From Pohlia nutans (taxonomy: Eukaryota > Streptophyta > Bryopsida > Bryales > Mniaceae): a DNA stretch of 64,000 nt. The DNA lies in contig CM040085.1 of NCBI GenBank assembly GCA_022496805.1, forward strand, positions 52,068,234 through 52,132,233. The letters are read 5' to 3'. The position numbers and the translations under genes are program-made. The number at the start of each line of letters is the position of its first letter. Within the stretch, counting starts at the first letter, position 1. The notes under the pieces were generated by a model. The model saw only the letters and a list, made by a program, of their open reading frames with translations, did not search any database and was not told the DNA's origin. This document shows positions 34,596 through 47,341 of the stretch, piece by piece.

Positions 34596-36836
34596 CTTGC
34601 AGGCATATTAATGCCAGCTGCCAGAGTTTCAGTCGTGAACACCACTTTGACTAGACCTTTTTGGAACAACTCTTCAATAAAAGCCTTCCAGGTCGGTAAG
34701 CAACCTGCGTGATGCGCGGCTGCTCCTTCCATAAGAGCTTTCACACTTCTGTTTCTGACGGCCTCTGGATATTGCTGCTGGTATATTCCAAGACCTTCTT
34801 GTACTTGCCTTGCCTCCTCGTCAGACAGTAAATCACACTCCTGGTACAAGGAATTGAATTCATGCTTGACGGTAAGGTCATGACAAAATCGAACACTTTG
34901 GGCAACGCAAATAAGTGATCAGATTTCTCTGTACCTCAACGTAGCTCACAGCCGAATCACAACCCTTGCGGCTGAAAATGAACCAAATTGTAGGTAGCAT
35001 GTCTCGTTCCTTTAGTTGCATCAGAGTATCCGTTATTTTCGGAACCTATAAACAGATACGAATACCGCACATATTCAGTCGCCAGAGTTCGATGACTTTC
35101 TGGGCACAGATTGCTCCATGCACATGGAAACCGTGGACTCTAACGTCAAGGCATTCAAAAACGAGAATGGTTTTCGTCCAGGACTGCCTGTTTAGAAATT
35201 TCAGGGATGTCGTTGGAATAATTGAATCAACCTGTTTACGACGAACAAACATAATTTGCGCTTCGGTCAGCTTCTTCTGGGTGTCTCTACTTTTCTGCAT
35301 TCGACTCTTTCCATGATTCTTCCCTCCGAAACCTACGCTAGTGCGTAGAGGGGAAGGCTGATCCCCCCTGGATAGTTCTTCTCCAAAGTAATCCAAGAAC
35401 AGACGTTTGTTCTCTTTCTCACGATTAGTCTTCAGTTTCCTGCAACAAAAGAGTAACCGCTCAACCCTTCAAAGGATGCATTACGAGATACACATCGGTC
35501 GTACAGAAAGTGAAAAACGAGAGGTCAGCTGGAAGTTGGCATACAAGCAAAACTCAGTCCCTCTGTCTGTCATAACGTCAAGCAAGCTACATGAGCACTG
35601 TCTACTGCCTTCAGAGAAACCCCATGTCTTCATGAGCAGCCGACATGTCTGAGTCGTAGATGAAAGCTATTGCCCTCCTAGCACCCTGAATATTAGATAA
35701 TCGAAGCTCCTCCACGATCAAGGTGGAAAGAATCGTATAACTCACGGGTTTGCGGCCGTTTCTTCCTCGTTCAATAAAGGAAGCAAAGCCTGACGAGTTG
35801 AGAAGTGCCATTGAAGTGGAACGGGCCTCTTCGAGGCGGTCACCAGCTTTGTAGGACCGTGTACCTTTTCACAAAAACCAGCACATGAAATCAATCGACG
35901 GTGATTTCACGTACAGCGATGACAACTGTCTGTAATCATCTTGCAAACCTACGACTCCTTAAAAACTAAAATTCACTGCAACGATTTGCCAATTTTCAGG
36001 TCAGTATCAAATGTAAGATCTGGAGAAGACATGGGTGTGACTGAACTGCAAATCAGAAGCAAACTGCCAGTACGCGTCATAATTTTGGCGATTTCATTAC
36101 ATCTCAGCAGCCTTCAACAAAGAATAGAATAGTTACACAAGGCTTAGTCCAGGGCCAATATAGCGAAGACAGGTCAATACGCACCCTAGTAATCCAGCCA
36201 GCCAGCTCTTCGGGATTTGCTATTGTAGCCGAAAGGCAGATCAATTGTACGTCTTTGGGACTATATATTATCTGCAAAGTTCAAGAGATGAAGCAAGAAA
36301 CGATATTGTATATTAAGAAATCTTCACAAGACTGCAAATACACCCCTATGTCAGCTTGAGCATCATTTCTGACTTCGTAGCTCCTCGACTTGTTGGGGGC
36401 CATCCCAAAACCTTGCCAAGAGATTCTACATAAAAATGTGCCCAGTTTAATTACAATACTGGTCTAGACGGAGACAAATATTGTACTACAAGAACAAAAC
36501 AGCCATGCAACAATTGATTATGAAGGCAGATATTTCTTAGCTGCGTCTTAGTCACTCAAATATTACTTGATCTTTGCAATAATCACTTTGCACATGTACA
36601 AGTGGTGAACAGTTGATGATGTTCCAAAACCTATGAGACATAGGAAAGAACTTACCGTTTCCTCCCAAACAGTTCCCCTTGAAGTATCGCTGAGATAGTG
36701 CACTTCATCCAGAACAATGGCATCCACGTCGACCAACCAGCCCTTTCCTGTGGTGCTACGTACACTGCCAACAGAGTCGACTTTAATGTTCAGTCCTTGC
36801 TGAAGCGAAGAGACTGCACCCGGACTCCCATAATAA
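34596..36836 (-). pseudogene. ISE2/Ski2-like DExH RNA helicase, internal fragment
   Basis: Six exons on the minus strand join in phase: about 36656-36836, 36185-36271, 35746-35864, 35232-35439, 34935-35045, 34596-34840. They encode motif II VDAIVLDEVHYLSD with DEVH, motif III LICLSATIANPEELAGWI, the linker VTASKRPVPLQWHFS, MLPTIWFIFSRKGCDSAV, AAHHAGCLPTWKAFIEEL and TETLAAGINMPAR (motif V). This is the order and spacing of the plant plastid/cytoplasmic Ski2-like helicase ISE2. Missing are the N-terminal part with the Walker A motif and the C-terminal part with GRAGRRG. A MITE and the Ulp1 gene lie where the upstream exons should be. No stop codons interrupt the surviving exons. It is a captured fragment in a CACTA element; the 5' boundary of the first exon is uncertain. 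Confidence 0.82.
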
Positions 36837-36871
36837 CTAAGGAAGAGGGAATTCAGAGTTGAGACCCATAG

Positions 36872-37126
36872 AAGGCCTTATTCGTTAAATTGAGACAAAG
36901 TGTAGTCTCAATTTTATCGTCGACTCGAGGATAAACCATTACAACTGTTCGGGTTTGCGACTATTCGGTAATTTGAGACTTTAATCTATTAATATATATA
37001 AAAACCTTTGATTGCCCAAAGGTTACAGTCTCATCTTATCGTCGACTCGACGATAAATGACTATAATTGTTTTAGGGTTGAAGTCTCAAAATGACAATTT
37101 TGTCTCAATTTAACGAATAAGGCCTT
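36872..37126. mobile_element. 253-bp MITE with 27-bp terminal inverted repeats
   Basis: Left end AGGCCTTATTCGTTAAATTG continuing with AGACAAA is mirrored at the right end (TTTGTCTCAATTTAACGAAT continuing with AAGGCCT). Internally there are two dyads, TTATCGTCGA/TCGAGGATAA near 36912 and TTATCGTCGA/TCGACGATAA near 37038. A target duplication is not clear. A lone terminal repeat of the same family lies at 3109. No coding capacity. Confidence 0.85.
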
Positions 37127-37327
37127 ATAGATAGAAGGATAATTATGGAGGAAGAAGTCTTTCATGCAGAATGGACAGAGCAAGGAAATGTTTTGAGAAA
37201 ACCTGATTTTTGACATTATTACATTTTATCGTTTTGACTACACAAAAAGTAAAACACACTTTATCAACGAGTACAGTCAAAACCAGCAACTACTAAAACA
37301 CAATACGAACAAACCTGTAATTGTATG

Positions 37328-38624
37328 TCATGCAGTTCTTTGCTTCGTCTTTATATCCAAAGTAAATATTAGGTCACGAATGTAGCTGTGCTTGGACAAG
37401 ATTTCATGTTTAGGAAACCAGTTTTTTGAAATCTTGTGGAACTGGGCCGGTGCTTTGATATATTTCTCTGCAAAATGCAACACATAGATTCCACAGTCGC
37501 AATCGTTCTTCTGTTGAGGTACCTCAACTTGAACGTATTTCACTCTAGAAAATAGCATCTTTGCCAGAGTTTCATTCATACGTGGATGTTCACTCATCCA
37601 AGATTCACACAGAAAATCCCGAATATCCTCTTCGATTCTATCATGGTAACCTGTCACCGGATCCAGGTGCAAAATACATGCACGGTCCTGTGTAGCTTCA
37701 AAATCTTCAAATATAATTTTCCCAGGGTGAAAAATCACTACAAGACTCCAGTGTAGTCTGTCATATTACAATCACGATTCAACAAGCATTAGTTTTTAAA
37801 CCAAAAACATTTCCTATATACAATGCAGCAATTATATTCCATGATAAAAAAACATAATGAAAGCACTTTCACTACAATCAACTATTGCAATGAATTATTT
37901 TAAGAAGTTAAAATTACCTTAGATTGATAGGCATCAAAATATAATCCTTATAAAAAATAGAACCACTTATATGAACCCAATTTTTAACTGCATCAAATGC
38001 AATCTTAGAGTTATTGGCACAATTAGAATTTCTTTGACGAGTTAGGAAAAACTTCGAGTAAAAAAATGAATCAAAAAAATAAAATCTCTTCTTCTCAATC
38101 TCAGAAAGCTTTTATTGTAGATATCTGCATCACCACCACAATATTAATTAGCAATTTACACCATATTAAATATAATAGAAATCAAAACATTATAAAAACA
38201 TAATGTTAAAATTAAACATACCTCATATAAAAATCTATAAGATCGTCATCAAGAAATGCAGGCAGGCCGAAATTTTCTTCTAGAATTTTAATGTGTTCGG
38301 TTGTAATTCTCACAGCATCCTTTTCTCCCTCAGGATAAAGCACATTCAAGAATTTGTGCGACCACAATTGAGGAGCGGGTAACAACACACCAACTTCCTC
38401 ACCCATATTCCTTTTCACTTTGTTGCGTCGAACTGCAATTGCAAAAATCATCAGGCCATGCACACTTCAACCTCATTAAAATATACATTCATCAAATCTA
38501 TAAACATTAGACTAAATTAACAAATATTATACTTACCTGAATTTACAAGAAAATATTTCCCCTGTTCTGTAATATTGCATCCCATAACTCCTTTTCTCTT
38601 TGATTCACACTTCTTCAAATCCAT
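37328..38624 (-). CDS. Ulp1/SENP-type SUMO protease (peptidase C48), 307 aa
   Basis: Four minus-strand exons, 38537-38624, 38218-38432, 37918-38108 and 37328-37757, join in phase with no stops, starting ATG at 38624 and ending TAG or equivalent at 37328. The C48 landmarks appear in order: AVRITTEHIKILEENFGLPA and DDDLIDFYMRY, FYFFDSFFYSKF, KDYILMPINL, then catalytic His in LHWSLVVIFHPG, Asp in CILHLDPVTG, and the Gln/Cys pair in VPQQKNDCDCGIYVLHF. All catalytic residues are intact. Two splice sites are non-consensus (donor TAT/GTTTAA and acceptor AAAAG at the exon 2/3 join). It lies inside a CACTA element; Ulp1-like genes are known cargo of plant DNA transposons. An upstream exon is possible, since an acceptor precedes the ATG. 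Confidence 0.82.
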
Positions 38625-38829
38625 AATTACTGACCTGAAACAAAAAACAAAAACACAAACACTCTCAAATGATTAAAATTTACAACAAGTTCAAATGATT
38701 TAGTTTCAGGCAGACAGTATCCAACCTGCTTGAACATCCAGCTATCCGAATCAAAGAGGAGCGTGGTCAAGAAAGAAACAAAAGAACTCAGGGGAGCAAT
38801 ATCGATTCTCACAGTGTAATTGTAGTCCT

Positions 38830-40790
38830 AAAGGCCGTAATTTCCTAGCATATCATACTCATGTCGCATAAATGGGTCACTCAAGACCATCCTCGACAAA
38901 ACCAAACCACACGAGCATGTTGTTGATGGTCAACTGCAGAAGTAGCTGGTCTTTATGACAATAACCTAAATAATTACCATCAGGATCTAATAATGTAGTC
39001 AGGATTCCAATGTAGCATCCCCTAAAGGATTCATGGTTTGAAAATGACCAATCCAATCGATCGAATTATGACCAAAATCTATATCGCCCGACCTGGTAAA
39101 GAAAACTGCATGTGTTGGTCAAATAAATAAGAAAAGAAAGTCTCCATACGACTTACTCAAAACTGCTACAAAAACAGGTCCTTCAGGAGTTGAAATCAAA
39201 CCACTTATTTCCACAATGCATTAGTAAACGGTCTATCAGTATCAAGAGTCCGAAAGAGCTAACCTCGATATGCTTCATTGATCTCCTGGAACTTCAGAGT
39301 AGCCGCAGTTGCACCATCACGCTTATCAGGGTGCCATTTCTGCAGGCGAATAAGAGTTGCAGTAAATAAACACCAGGTGTATTTCATAACTAATAAACTA
39401 ATCAGGAAGGGAACGCTTGATAATAAAATTCCTCACTCAACAAGCAACAGGAATTCAGCGTCGTTGCAGATTAGAAAGAAAGAAAGAAAAGTGAACGAAA
39501 GCATTCACAAATCCTGGGTTGAAATGACAAATGAAAGGGAAGAACATGTACGAGTCTCTACATGCAAAGCTTCCTTAGACAAATGAAGAATTATGTATTC
39601 ATGCACCAACCAGAGCAAGGCGTAAACAGCTGGTACGTATGGAGTCATCTGTTGCATCATAATCAACGCCAAGCACTTTGTACTAATCCTGGAACAACCA
39701 ACACAAACTCAGTATGTCAACTGAGATCCTCAATCACCTTCTAATCTTCTCTCAAAAAGTGCATTAAATCTAACTCCACCTAAAACCTTGGAAGAAAAAC
39801 AAAAAGCTCAGTGGTCGAGATAATTCAGTCAGAATACATAACCCACTCCAGGAAATGCACAACAGATGTGTCACTATATCAGTAGCTACACATTCAAGGT
39901 TTAATTTCCATAATTTCTTGACTTTCTCTTTGACTTTCACTTCTCTCCATGCAAGTGTTGCATCACACAACTCCTTACTATTTTGGTTCAAAAAGTGGTA
40001 ATTCTATGTCGTAGGTTATGTCGCTGGTTATGTAGTCCGTAAACCCTAAAGATCACGATTCTCAGACTTTGGAAATTGAGGTACAGTAAAACTTAGATCT
40101 CTGCTCGTCTAGGTTTAGGTTGTACAATCATCAGCCAGTAACCGAAAAATAGAATGGCAACATAGAGGAGACCTGCTATACACATCGCATGTAATCTTCA
40201 AAATGGCTCTAATCCGCATTACTAAATATGAAGAGCGAATTGACAGAATTAGCTCAGTCTTCACAAAAGTTTGATACTAATATCAGCTCAATTAACTTTG
40301 TAGGCACAAAGAGCAGTAGAAGAAAAAAGGAATCATGCCAGCAATTCTCAAAGCTAACACAATCTCTGTACCGTCTACTTACTTCATCAAAATTGCAGTA
40401 AGTGAGACAGAAAAAATCCTGACCTGGTCCAGCCGAGTGTTTGGGCTCTGCATCCTGTCCTCTTACACCAAACCCATCGTAGCCATCACACGTAATCCAC
40501 ATCTAAAAAGAACAACACACCAACCCTAATCGCTACCTGGAAAAAAAAACAAAAAACACATCCAAATCATAAGCATCGTCACAAGAATTTGGCAATCTCG
40601 TAACTAGGGTTTCCAAACAACCCCAATTCTCTCAATTCCAAAGACTCGCACCTCGATCTCCATCGCCACCAAGTTACTTACCACCGAATCCAGGCACCCA
40701 CCAATCAAACTCTAATCACGTGAGGAAGGGGAGAACGTGAGAAAAACCATCTCATCATTACTCAGTTTGTGGAGACGGGTTATCAGCCAT
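38830..40790 (-). pseudogene. Plant J-domain (DnaJ) gene fragment, disabled
   Basis: Minus-strand exons at 39611-39682 (YKVLGVDYDATDDSIRTS then CLRLAL) and 39264-39339 (KWHPDKRDGATAATLKFQEI then NEAYR) form a J domain with the HPD motif. A further segment at about 38838-38892 reads VLSDPFMRHEYDMLGNYGL and then TAG DYNYTVR. This follows a plant J-protein family in which an Asp/Glu-Asp-Tyr segment comes next, so TAG replaces a sense codon. The 39264 and 38892 segments do not join in phase. A likely first exon (MADNPSPQT, 40762-40790) remains, but the exon carrying the start of the J domain is not found. Captured fragment in the CACTA element. Confidence 0.68.
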
Positions 40791-41947
40791 AGCGTACCGG
40801 ATGCTGCCTGCGAGTAGTGAGGAGATTCATCAATTGTTAAATCTCCGAGTGACTATTGTGGCAACAAGAGGGAGTCGTGGAAAGTGCAGTGCAGCCAGGC
40901 TATCGTGAAGATATTCATTTGGAAGTTTTCGTGGACACTCTGCATTTGAAGTTTTACAGTCAATATCAATATGATGGACTTGTCTTTGATGGACGCGTCT
41001 TGCGTCCTCCTCACGCGACTGAACGGCTCCTCCAACTTCGACTCACCGCTCCCACTCCCCTTCACAAACATTCCCCCGAACATCTTTGCTTCTTCCAACA
41101 AAAAAAAAAAAAAAAAGTTCCTAGTTCAAAGATGAATCAAGACATCGTCACACATCCTCTCTCGAGTTCACGGATCTTGAAGATAAGAGCTCCCAGATTG
41201 ATGTAAAAGTAGCCTACTGATTGAATCCAAATCATATCCTAAGTCGTCGGTAAGATCGGTGCACTCGTCGAACAACTGAGGAATGTTTATGCTGGCAATT
41301 GTACACCAATTTCAGCAATCGGAAAACTTCAGCAATCTCCGAAGTCCACAATCTGGGCAATTGACCATCTGTAACTCACATGAGGCGATCTTCGCAGCAT
41401 GTATCTGGATTTCCTTCATGTGACTCATTTTGTAGCTCGAATTTCACCGTAAAAAACATTCTATATATGCGTTTTGCAGAAACTCCAGAAGAAGAGTTTT
41501 CAAGTGCAACTTCGAGAGATTTGGGTTGGAAAACAAAAAAATGAATATTATCTCAGCAGCGACAACGAAGGGTTTTTGCAGCCAAACATATTGATAATGC
41601 ACAACATATCGATAAGGCAGACACGGCCTCCGTGAACGCGAAGATGCCTCCAATGGCGACAAACTTGAGCCCGTCGTTGCCCATGATGCGGCCTGTCTTC
41701 AAGAGCGCGGTGAAGGCCACATTCCGTCTTCAAGAGCGGACACGTCGCGCCCGGGACGGTGCCCGGCAGGAAACTCGACCCCGCCGCCGTGAACGTGCGC
41801 ACATTGCGGCATTGCGCAGCTCGTCCGTGTCCGGGTTGAATGCTTGTCGCTCTGCATGGGCAGCATGGCTAGTGAATTAGGGTTTCTTTCTGCGAAAATT
41901 CCACTCTACAGTAAGGTAGGTGGCTCAAAACCCACGCAGCACCTTAA

Positions 41948-42516
41948 CCCCTAAATGCCTAGAGCCCTCTCCAAATTCGGCAGTTTTGCAAAGATGCATC
42001 ATAAAATGCAACCCAGAGGGATATTTTGAACTGGATATATGAATAAAAGTTGTACATTATGAATTTTAGATTCTATCCATACGGTTAGATCTATGATTGC
42101 TATTACCAATAATTTTGTATAAAATTTGAAACGTGAAATTCAAAATTATTTTATAATTCAATTACGAATAAGATATTGACAATCTACGGATGAAATTTTT
42201 TGTGATTGGTGGAAATGTAATACTCCAAGTGTAGTGATTTTTGGAGATTTTTTGGTTGCTTAATTTTATGAGTTGACTTTTTTTAAAGCACTTTTACACT
42301 GAAATCTTCAAAATTTTGGGTGAATCACTACAACATGAAATGAGGCATAAAAATTTCACAAATCATACCCTTTCTAATCGGATCACATATGCGTGAAGCT
42401 AACTTCCCATAGAATCTACTGTAAAAATTCCACACTGCAAAAAGTACATGACGGATGAGAAATTTTGCATGAAATCTGTACATCGTCCAAAAAATGGACG
42501 CTTAGGCAGTTAGGGG
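41948..42516. mobile_element. Complete TTAA (piggyBac-like) MITE, 569 bp
   Basis: Flanked by TTAA on both sides (41944-41947, 42517-42520). Terminal inverted repeats CCCCTAAATGCCTAGAG and, at the right, CTTAGGCAGTTAGGGG. It is the reference copy of the family also seen at 1727 (truncated) and 55164 (inverted). AT-rich, no coding capacity. Nested inside the CACTA element, so it inserted later. Confidence 0.85.
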
Positions 42517-44261
42517 TTAAACCGCTCACTAGACCTATCCAAGCAGGAGGTACATTATAGCTTCCAACCTCAAATTTCTATGTAATCATGGTGTACATTT
42601 TAGGATGAGTGGTTTTGGGTACACCTATGAGTTCCCCTTCCAAAACTCATAACTAATTCAATATTAATCCAAAATTAATTATTCCAATCGGTCCAATTTC
42701 CTAAACACTTTGCACATCTTCCAAGATCGATTCCCTTAATAACTCCCCAATGAACCTCCCAAATCTGATATGTGAGCGGTTTCTAAGCGGTTTCTGAGCC
42801 ACCTACCTCAGTGATGGAATGGAAAAAAAAATTGCACAAGAGCTGGACCTGTCAATGTGGAAAATTTCGGAGGAAAGGAAGCGAGACTGGTTTTACAAAT
42901 GTAGAAGTCTGTGAGATTCCAACCAAGCCAAAATCGCATTGACTTTAGTTCATAAGTGGCCTTGCAAAAGGCAGGTCATAGATCAGAAGAAATTATTTAC
43001 AATGAATTTTTAATATTTAGAAGGAATTTTTAATTTTTACTTTCATAATGAAATATTGGTAATAGCATTGGTGAATCTCACCAAATGGATGGAACCTAAA
43101 ATTCAAAATGTGCAACTTTGATTCGTTTCCCAATGCCAAACCATTCCTCCAAATAACACATTATAACGGTTTTTGTCAAATTGTCATTTCTAGGGACACC
43201 TTGTGACCAACAGGGGTTAAAACATACATTTTCTTTAGAATATTTAATGTAAACAGAAGATCACTTCAATAAAATTTAGAAACAACAAAGCATTGTAATC
43301 ATCAATCACACGTGTGTTGAAATATTCCCTAGTTATCTGTCGTCTCTTGGTGCATATTCGGTAATATAGCCTATTTGTGCAAGCTTCAACAAGAGCTAAG
43401 TGGTGAACGAGAGCTAAGTGTTTCCTTGAAAGTGTTGGCTTCCTAATACATATTTCTTTATGGTTCTTTATAGTTGCCAAATGTCTACCCGACTTCAACA
43501 AAATCGAATGACTTGTGCAGTAAATTTCTCTCTTGATCATTAATTGAAAAATGAAAATCACCACCCCTAAGTAACTCACATGTCCTCACATGTTCCCAAA
43601 AATCCCATAAATTTTAATATCATGGGTACATACACGAACATACAATCGTCCTTGAAACGAAGAGTAATCCTTTCTAGATTAAACTATATTCCTAAATTTT
43701 GGAATAACAAATCAATAGAACATCTGTCACTATAACATTCTTGAGTTTAACACTAGCCTTCCTTAAATTTTAAGAGACCTAAATCTCCAATTTTTTCTAC
43801 AATTCCATTCTTTTACAATTATGATATAATTCAAATTGAATAGAATATCATTGTTTTCTTAAATGCATGACATTGTATATTAAAAAAGAATTACAGTAAT
43901 AAAATTGAGCATACATCTCGAAAACTGATATTGATCATGTGATTTGACGCACAAGTGCTTGATTCCAATGTAAACAACGAAATTACCAGTTTTAAAGATG
44001 TTATAAACTTTTCCCTGCTATGAACTGCCAAGTAATTATGATAAAAATGACTTGCCCATTCCGTCTGTTGCAAGTGCGCTCCTCAGGCCTTCCCAGTCGT
44101 GAACTCCGATTGGACTGAGGTATACACAAGTCTGCAAAGAATGAAATACTAAAGACTCAGAGATCCTAAATAACATGATATGTGTTGGAAATGTAAAATC
44201 ATTTAAGGTGTTGCAGAGAAGAGCTAAAGAATCTTATGTAATCTAACCAACTTATTGGTTG

Positions 44262-44412
44262 GGAATGGTTGAAACAACATTCTCTCCGAAATGTTGTTTC
44301 AACCACTAGCTTGTCTTGTTTCAACGCCTTGTTGAAACAACATGATTGTGCAGAAGCTAGCGGTTGAAACAACATTTTGGAGAGAATGTTGTTTCAACAT
44401 GTTGTTTCAACC
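44262..44412. repeat. Right subterminal GTTGAAACAACAT repeats
   Basis: Six to seven copies of GTTGAAACAACAT / ATGTTGTTTCAAC, including a mirrored pair separated by CTCTCC-type DNA (44270-44310 and 44360-44412). They pair with the left subterminal block of the CACTA element. Confidence 0.9.
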
Positions 44413-44429
44413 GGGTCTTTCTACTAGTG

Positions 44430-47340
44430 TTTTAGGGTCAAGCCATCCACTATTACACGAAGTCCATGGCTTCGATGTTGTGTGCACCCACCCATCAGCG
44501 TTGTCCATGCCCTACTGAAAAATAGCGTCTATGATGCTGCCATCACGCTAAAATACTCCGGACCGCAGAGTTACTTCAGTAACCACTCTTACGAGCGAGG
44601 ACTTTTCGAGTCAACCCTCTTGTCTTAGTTGTCTGTAGTGGTCGAAGTTATAGTCGGTGCTCAATTTTCACTCCGGTGAAACGACTTCAAAAGTGTCCAT
44701 TTTTGGTATACGATTGACATGATAAAGTCCCGATTCTGTCGTTCAATTAAACAAGTGGCAGTTTCATGAAGTTTGGAGTTGTAAATGGAGAGACATGATT
44801 TTTCAAAGTTGCACTTTCTTCTCACTGCCACTTGAAGTTCGCAAACTTGAACGTAAACTTGTTGGTGGGTAGTGTGAAGGAGGACACGGCGAGCAAAAAG
44901 AAGGTGGACGTGGGCAGTGCGAAGGAGGACACAGTCAGTCTCCTCTCCGATGACGGGCGCTGGAGGTGCTGATCACAGAGTGTTTATTTGATGCATTGGA
45001 AATTATTGGGGAGGAAACGAAATTTTTCAATGATGGAGAAGTATCAATAAAAAAAAAGGAAAAAACACTCCAATAGAGTTATCTATTAAATTCCAAGAGT
45101 TGGGTGTGTAAGATACCAGTGTTGATCGAAGCCTTCATTGCACTTACCAGTGGAGATGATAAAACCCAAGCGAGATAATGGCTCGGTTTTGAAACTAGAC
45201 GTGACAAGGTAAGTTCACATTTTGAATGGCTCCAAAAAGCAACCGTATCCTTGTACATGGAAGATGCGCATGGAATAAACTTGCAATATAATCTCCAGAG
45301 GAACGAAGATTCAAAGTTTGTGTGGGTAGATGTTCTAATATTGCTTCCATTCCAAAACCGAGTACTCGTTGGCAACATTTGCACTCATACGCACTTTCAG
45401 TGGAGAATGAGTAAGTGGACAGGTGGAGGCTCAAGGTCACGAGCGGAGTGCAGCAAGGAAAGGCAGTGGGCATGAAGGCTACAGAATGGGATCGTGTCGG
45501 AGGCCAACAAAACCCGGTTTCCACATCACATACCGCGAGCAACACGGGGCATGTCAAACCCATCGAACGAAGTGAGAAGGGTTTGACCAAGGGCGGAGGG
45601 TCCGGCAGGACCCGAAGCCCGTTCCGTCTTAGGGTTCACTAAAAACAACAACAAAGGGGTAACAGGGGTTCACACCATTCACTTTTGGGTAGTATGGCAA
45701 TGCATCAAGTCAAACCTTCAAAATCAAAAATCAAACCAACGGTTCAGGGTTTCGCTATAGACGGAGGAAGCTAACCTTCCGTACAAAATTCACCAAAAGT
45801 CACATCACAAAAAATGCACTTTTGTCACATTGTTCCCCCGAAATGCGTTTGGACCTCAAGAAGCAGGCAAACCCACTGAGCAAAGATGATCGTCCTTCAG
45901 AAGAAAAAGTCAATTCCAGTTCCCACATGGAGCCAATCTACACAGTTGCTATGGCCATCAGCTGCAGGCCTGAGGTCCACGGCAGAGGGATCGTAACTCA
46001 GCGATGGCAAAGAATTTTAGGGTCTCATCCTGGCAGCTCCCATACCATGCTCCATGTGGTCGAAACGTGGCGACACGTACCGAGTTTGAGAATCTGCCTT
46101 CACAGGCTCCCAGCTCGCTCTGTACACATGTCGCAAACATCAGTACAAAAAATATTCGATAAACAGTTCATGAATATTACACGCAACCTTCTAATAACAC
46201 ACCGGCTCGGTGCGGCGAGGGTGAAAATGGACTTCTAAATGCACTCACGTGTGTTCACCCGACACGTGAAACCAGTCCAATCAGATGTGTGCACAACATG
46301 ACAGATTCTCAGGATATGCAGGGAATGCGCAATCACAGAAAGTGTCATCGGAGAGGGTTGTCCACGCGGACTTACCAGCGGTAATGCACAACAGTTTGGC
46401 ATAGCCCAATCCTCAAAAGATTAATAAGAAGGAGATTTTCGTTGGTCAAGGAAACAGAATATAGACCAACCTGTGTGGACGAGCACGGTGAGAACCCGAT
46501 TTCCGAATGTCGGCCTTCGCCTTGCGCAGCGCAAGCAACGCATCAGCAACACCGTTGTTATGTATGCCACCTTGCTGATATGGTGGTGAGCACGGACGGT
46601 CTCTCGGGGCATCAAAAGCAGGTCCATATCCAAAGAACAGCTCGGGAAAAGAGGCTCGCGCAACATAAATTTCTCTACCAGTGTGCAGTAGGAAAAAATA
46701 TAGATATTCCAACAAAACTCAAAATCAACATCATGGGAACGTACCCGGTTTTATGAACGTACCCGGTTTTATGAACGTCCCAGTTAGGTCCTTTTAGAAG
46801 TTGATCACCGGGCGTCGAGCTGCCCAAGGTGCTACCAAACTACAGTAGGGTACAACATCTCGAGTAACTAAATCACACCGGATTCGGATAGATGATGTGC
46901 ATCCTGGCCCCAATGCAAACCTGTGTGTTGGGAAGGGTCAGTAACTCAACTCGAATTCTCGCAATTCTCGCAATTCTCGCAATGATCGGGATGCCACCGA
47001 AGAGGATGGCGCCGATTCCATCGACATAACTGCACATCATCAAGATTTTGCAAACATACAAGGTCATGACATCAAAGCTCAGACTATTGTAGCCAGTGCA
47101 TCTCCACATGAACCAATCCCCACAATGATATTATTTGTCGTAGCGACCGACGTCAGTGCCCACACAACCGATTTTGGGACCAAAATCAATACTCCAGGTC
47201 GCGAAAAGCTAAAACCAGAGGGTTCCGTTTAGCCACGAAAAAAGTTAGGACCGAATTGCATGCTCCGACTGCTCTCCTACACCTTCCAGGGTAGCCCATT
47301 GCACGAACAAAACCACGAACGTGCAAAACAACTCACCCAA
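44430..47340. other. Non-coding DNA with small repeats
   Basis: No recognised gene. Small repeats are visible: GAACGTACCCGGTTTTAT twice at 46738-46776, and AATTCTCGC three times at 46954-46982. Open frames near 45195-45590, 45822-46238 and 46442-46756 overlap on both strands, have no domain and look like chance frames in GC-moderate DNA. Confidence 0.5.
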
Positions 47341-47341
47341 C

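Larger units (their letters stand above)
33663..44429. mobile_element. CACTA (En/Spm-type) element, 10.8 kb, carrying host gene sequences
   Basis: Begins CACTAGTGGAAAAGCC at 33663 and ends with the inverted CACTAGTAGAAAGACC at 44429. Over 31 bp the two ends differ at five positions, all transitions. Just inside each end are repeated GTTGAAACAACAT motifs in both orientations, the classical subterminal repeats of CACTA elements. No transposase was found, so the copy is non-autonomous. No clear 3-bp target duplication is visible (TAA left, TTT right). Inside, all on the minus strand, are a helicase fragment, an intact-looking Ulp1 protease gene and a J-domain gene fragment. Two MITEs are nested within it. 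Capture of host genes by CACTA elements is well documented in plants. Confidence 0.78.

Noticed and set aside
41101..41116. A-run as a retroposon poly(A) tail
   Set aside because: No target duplication or retroposed coding sequence ends there.
41600..41880. Minus-strand segment reading KTGRIMGNDGLKFVAIGG, suggestive of a Tim17/22-type (PRAT) protein
   Set aside because: Only about 30 residues look right, the upstream part is in another frame and no second exon is visible; kept as a lead, not a feature.
45195..45590. 131-codon minus-strand frame
   Set aside because: Cys-rich translation without a recognisable zinc-finger pattern or other domain; overlaps open frames on the other strand.
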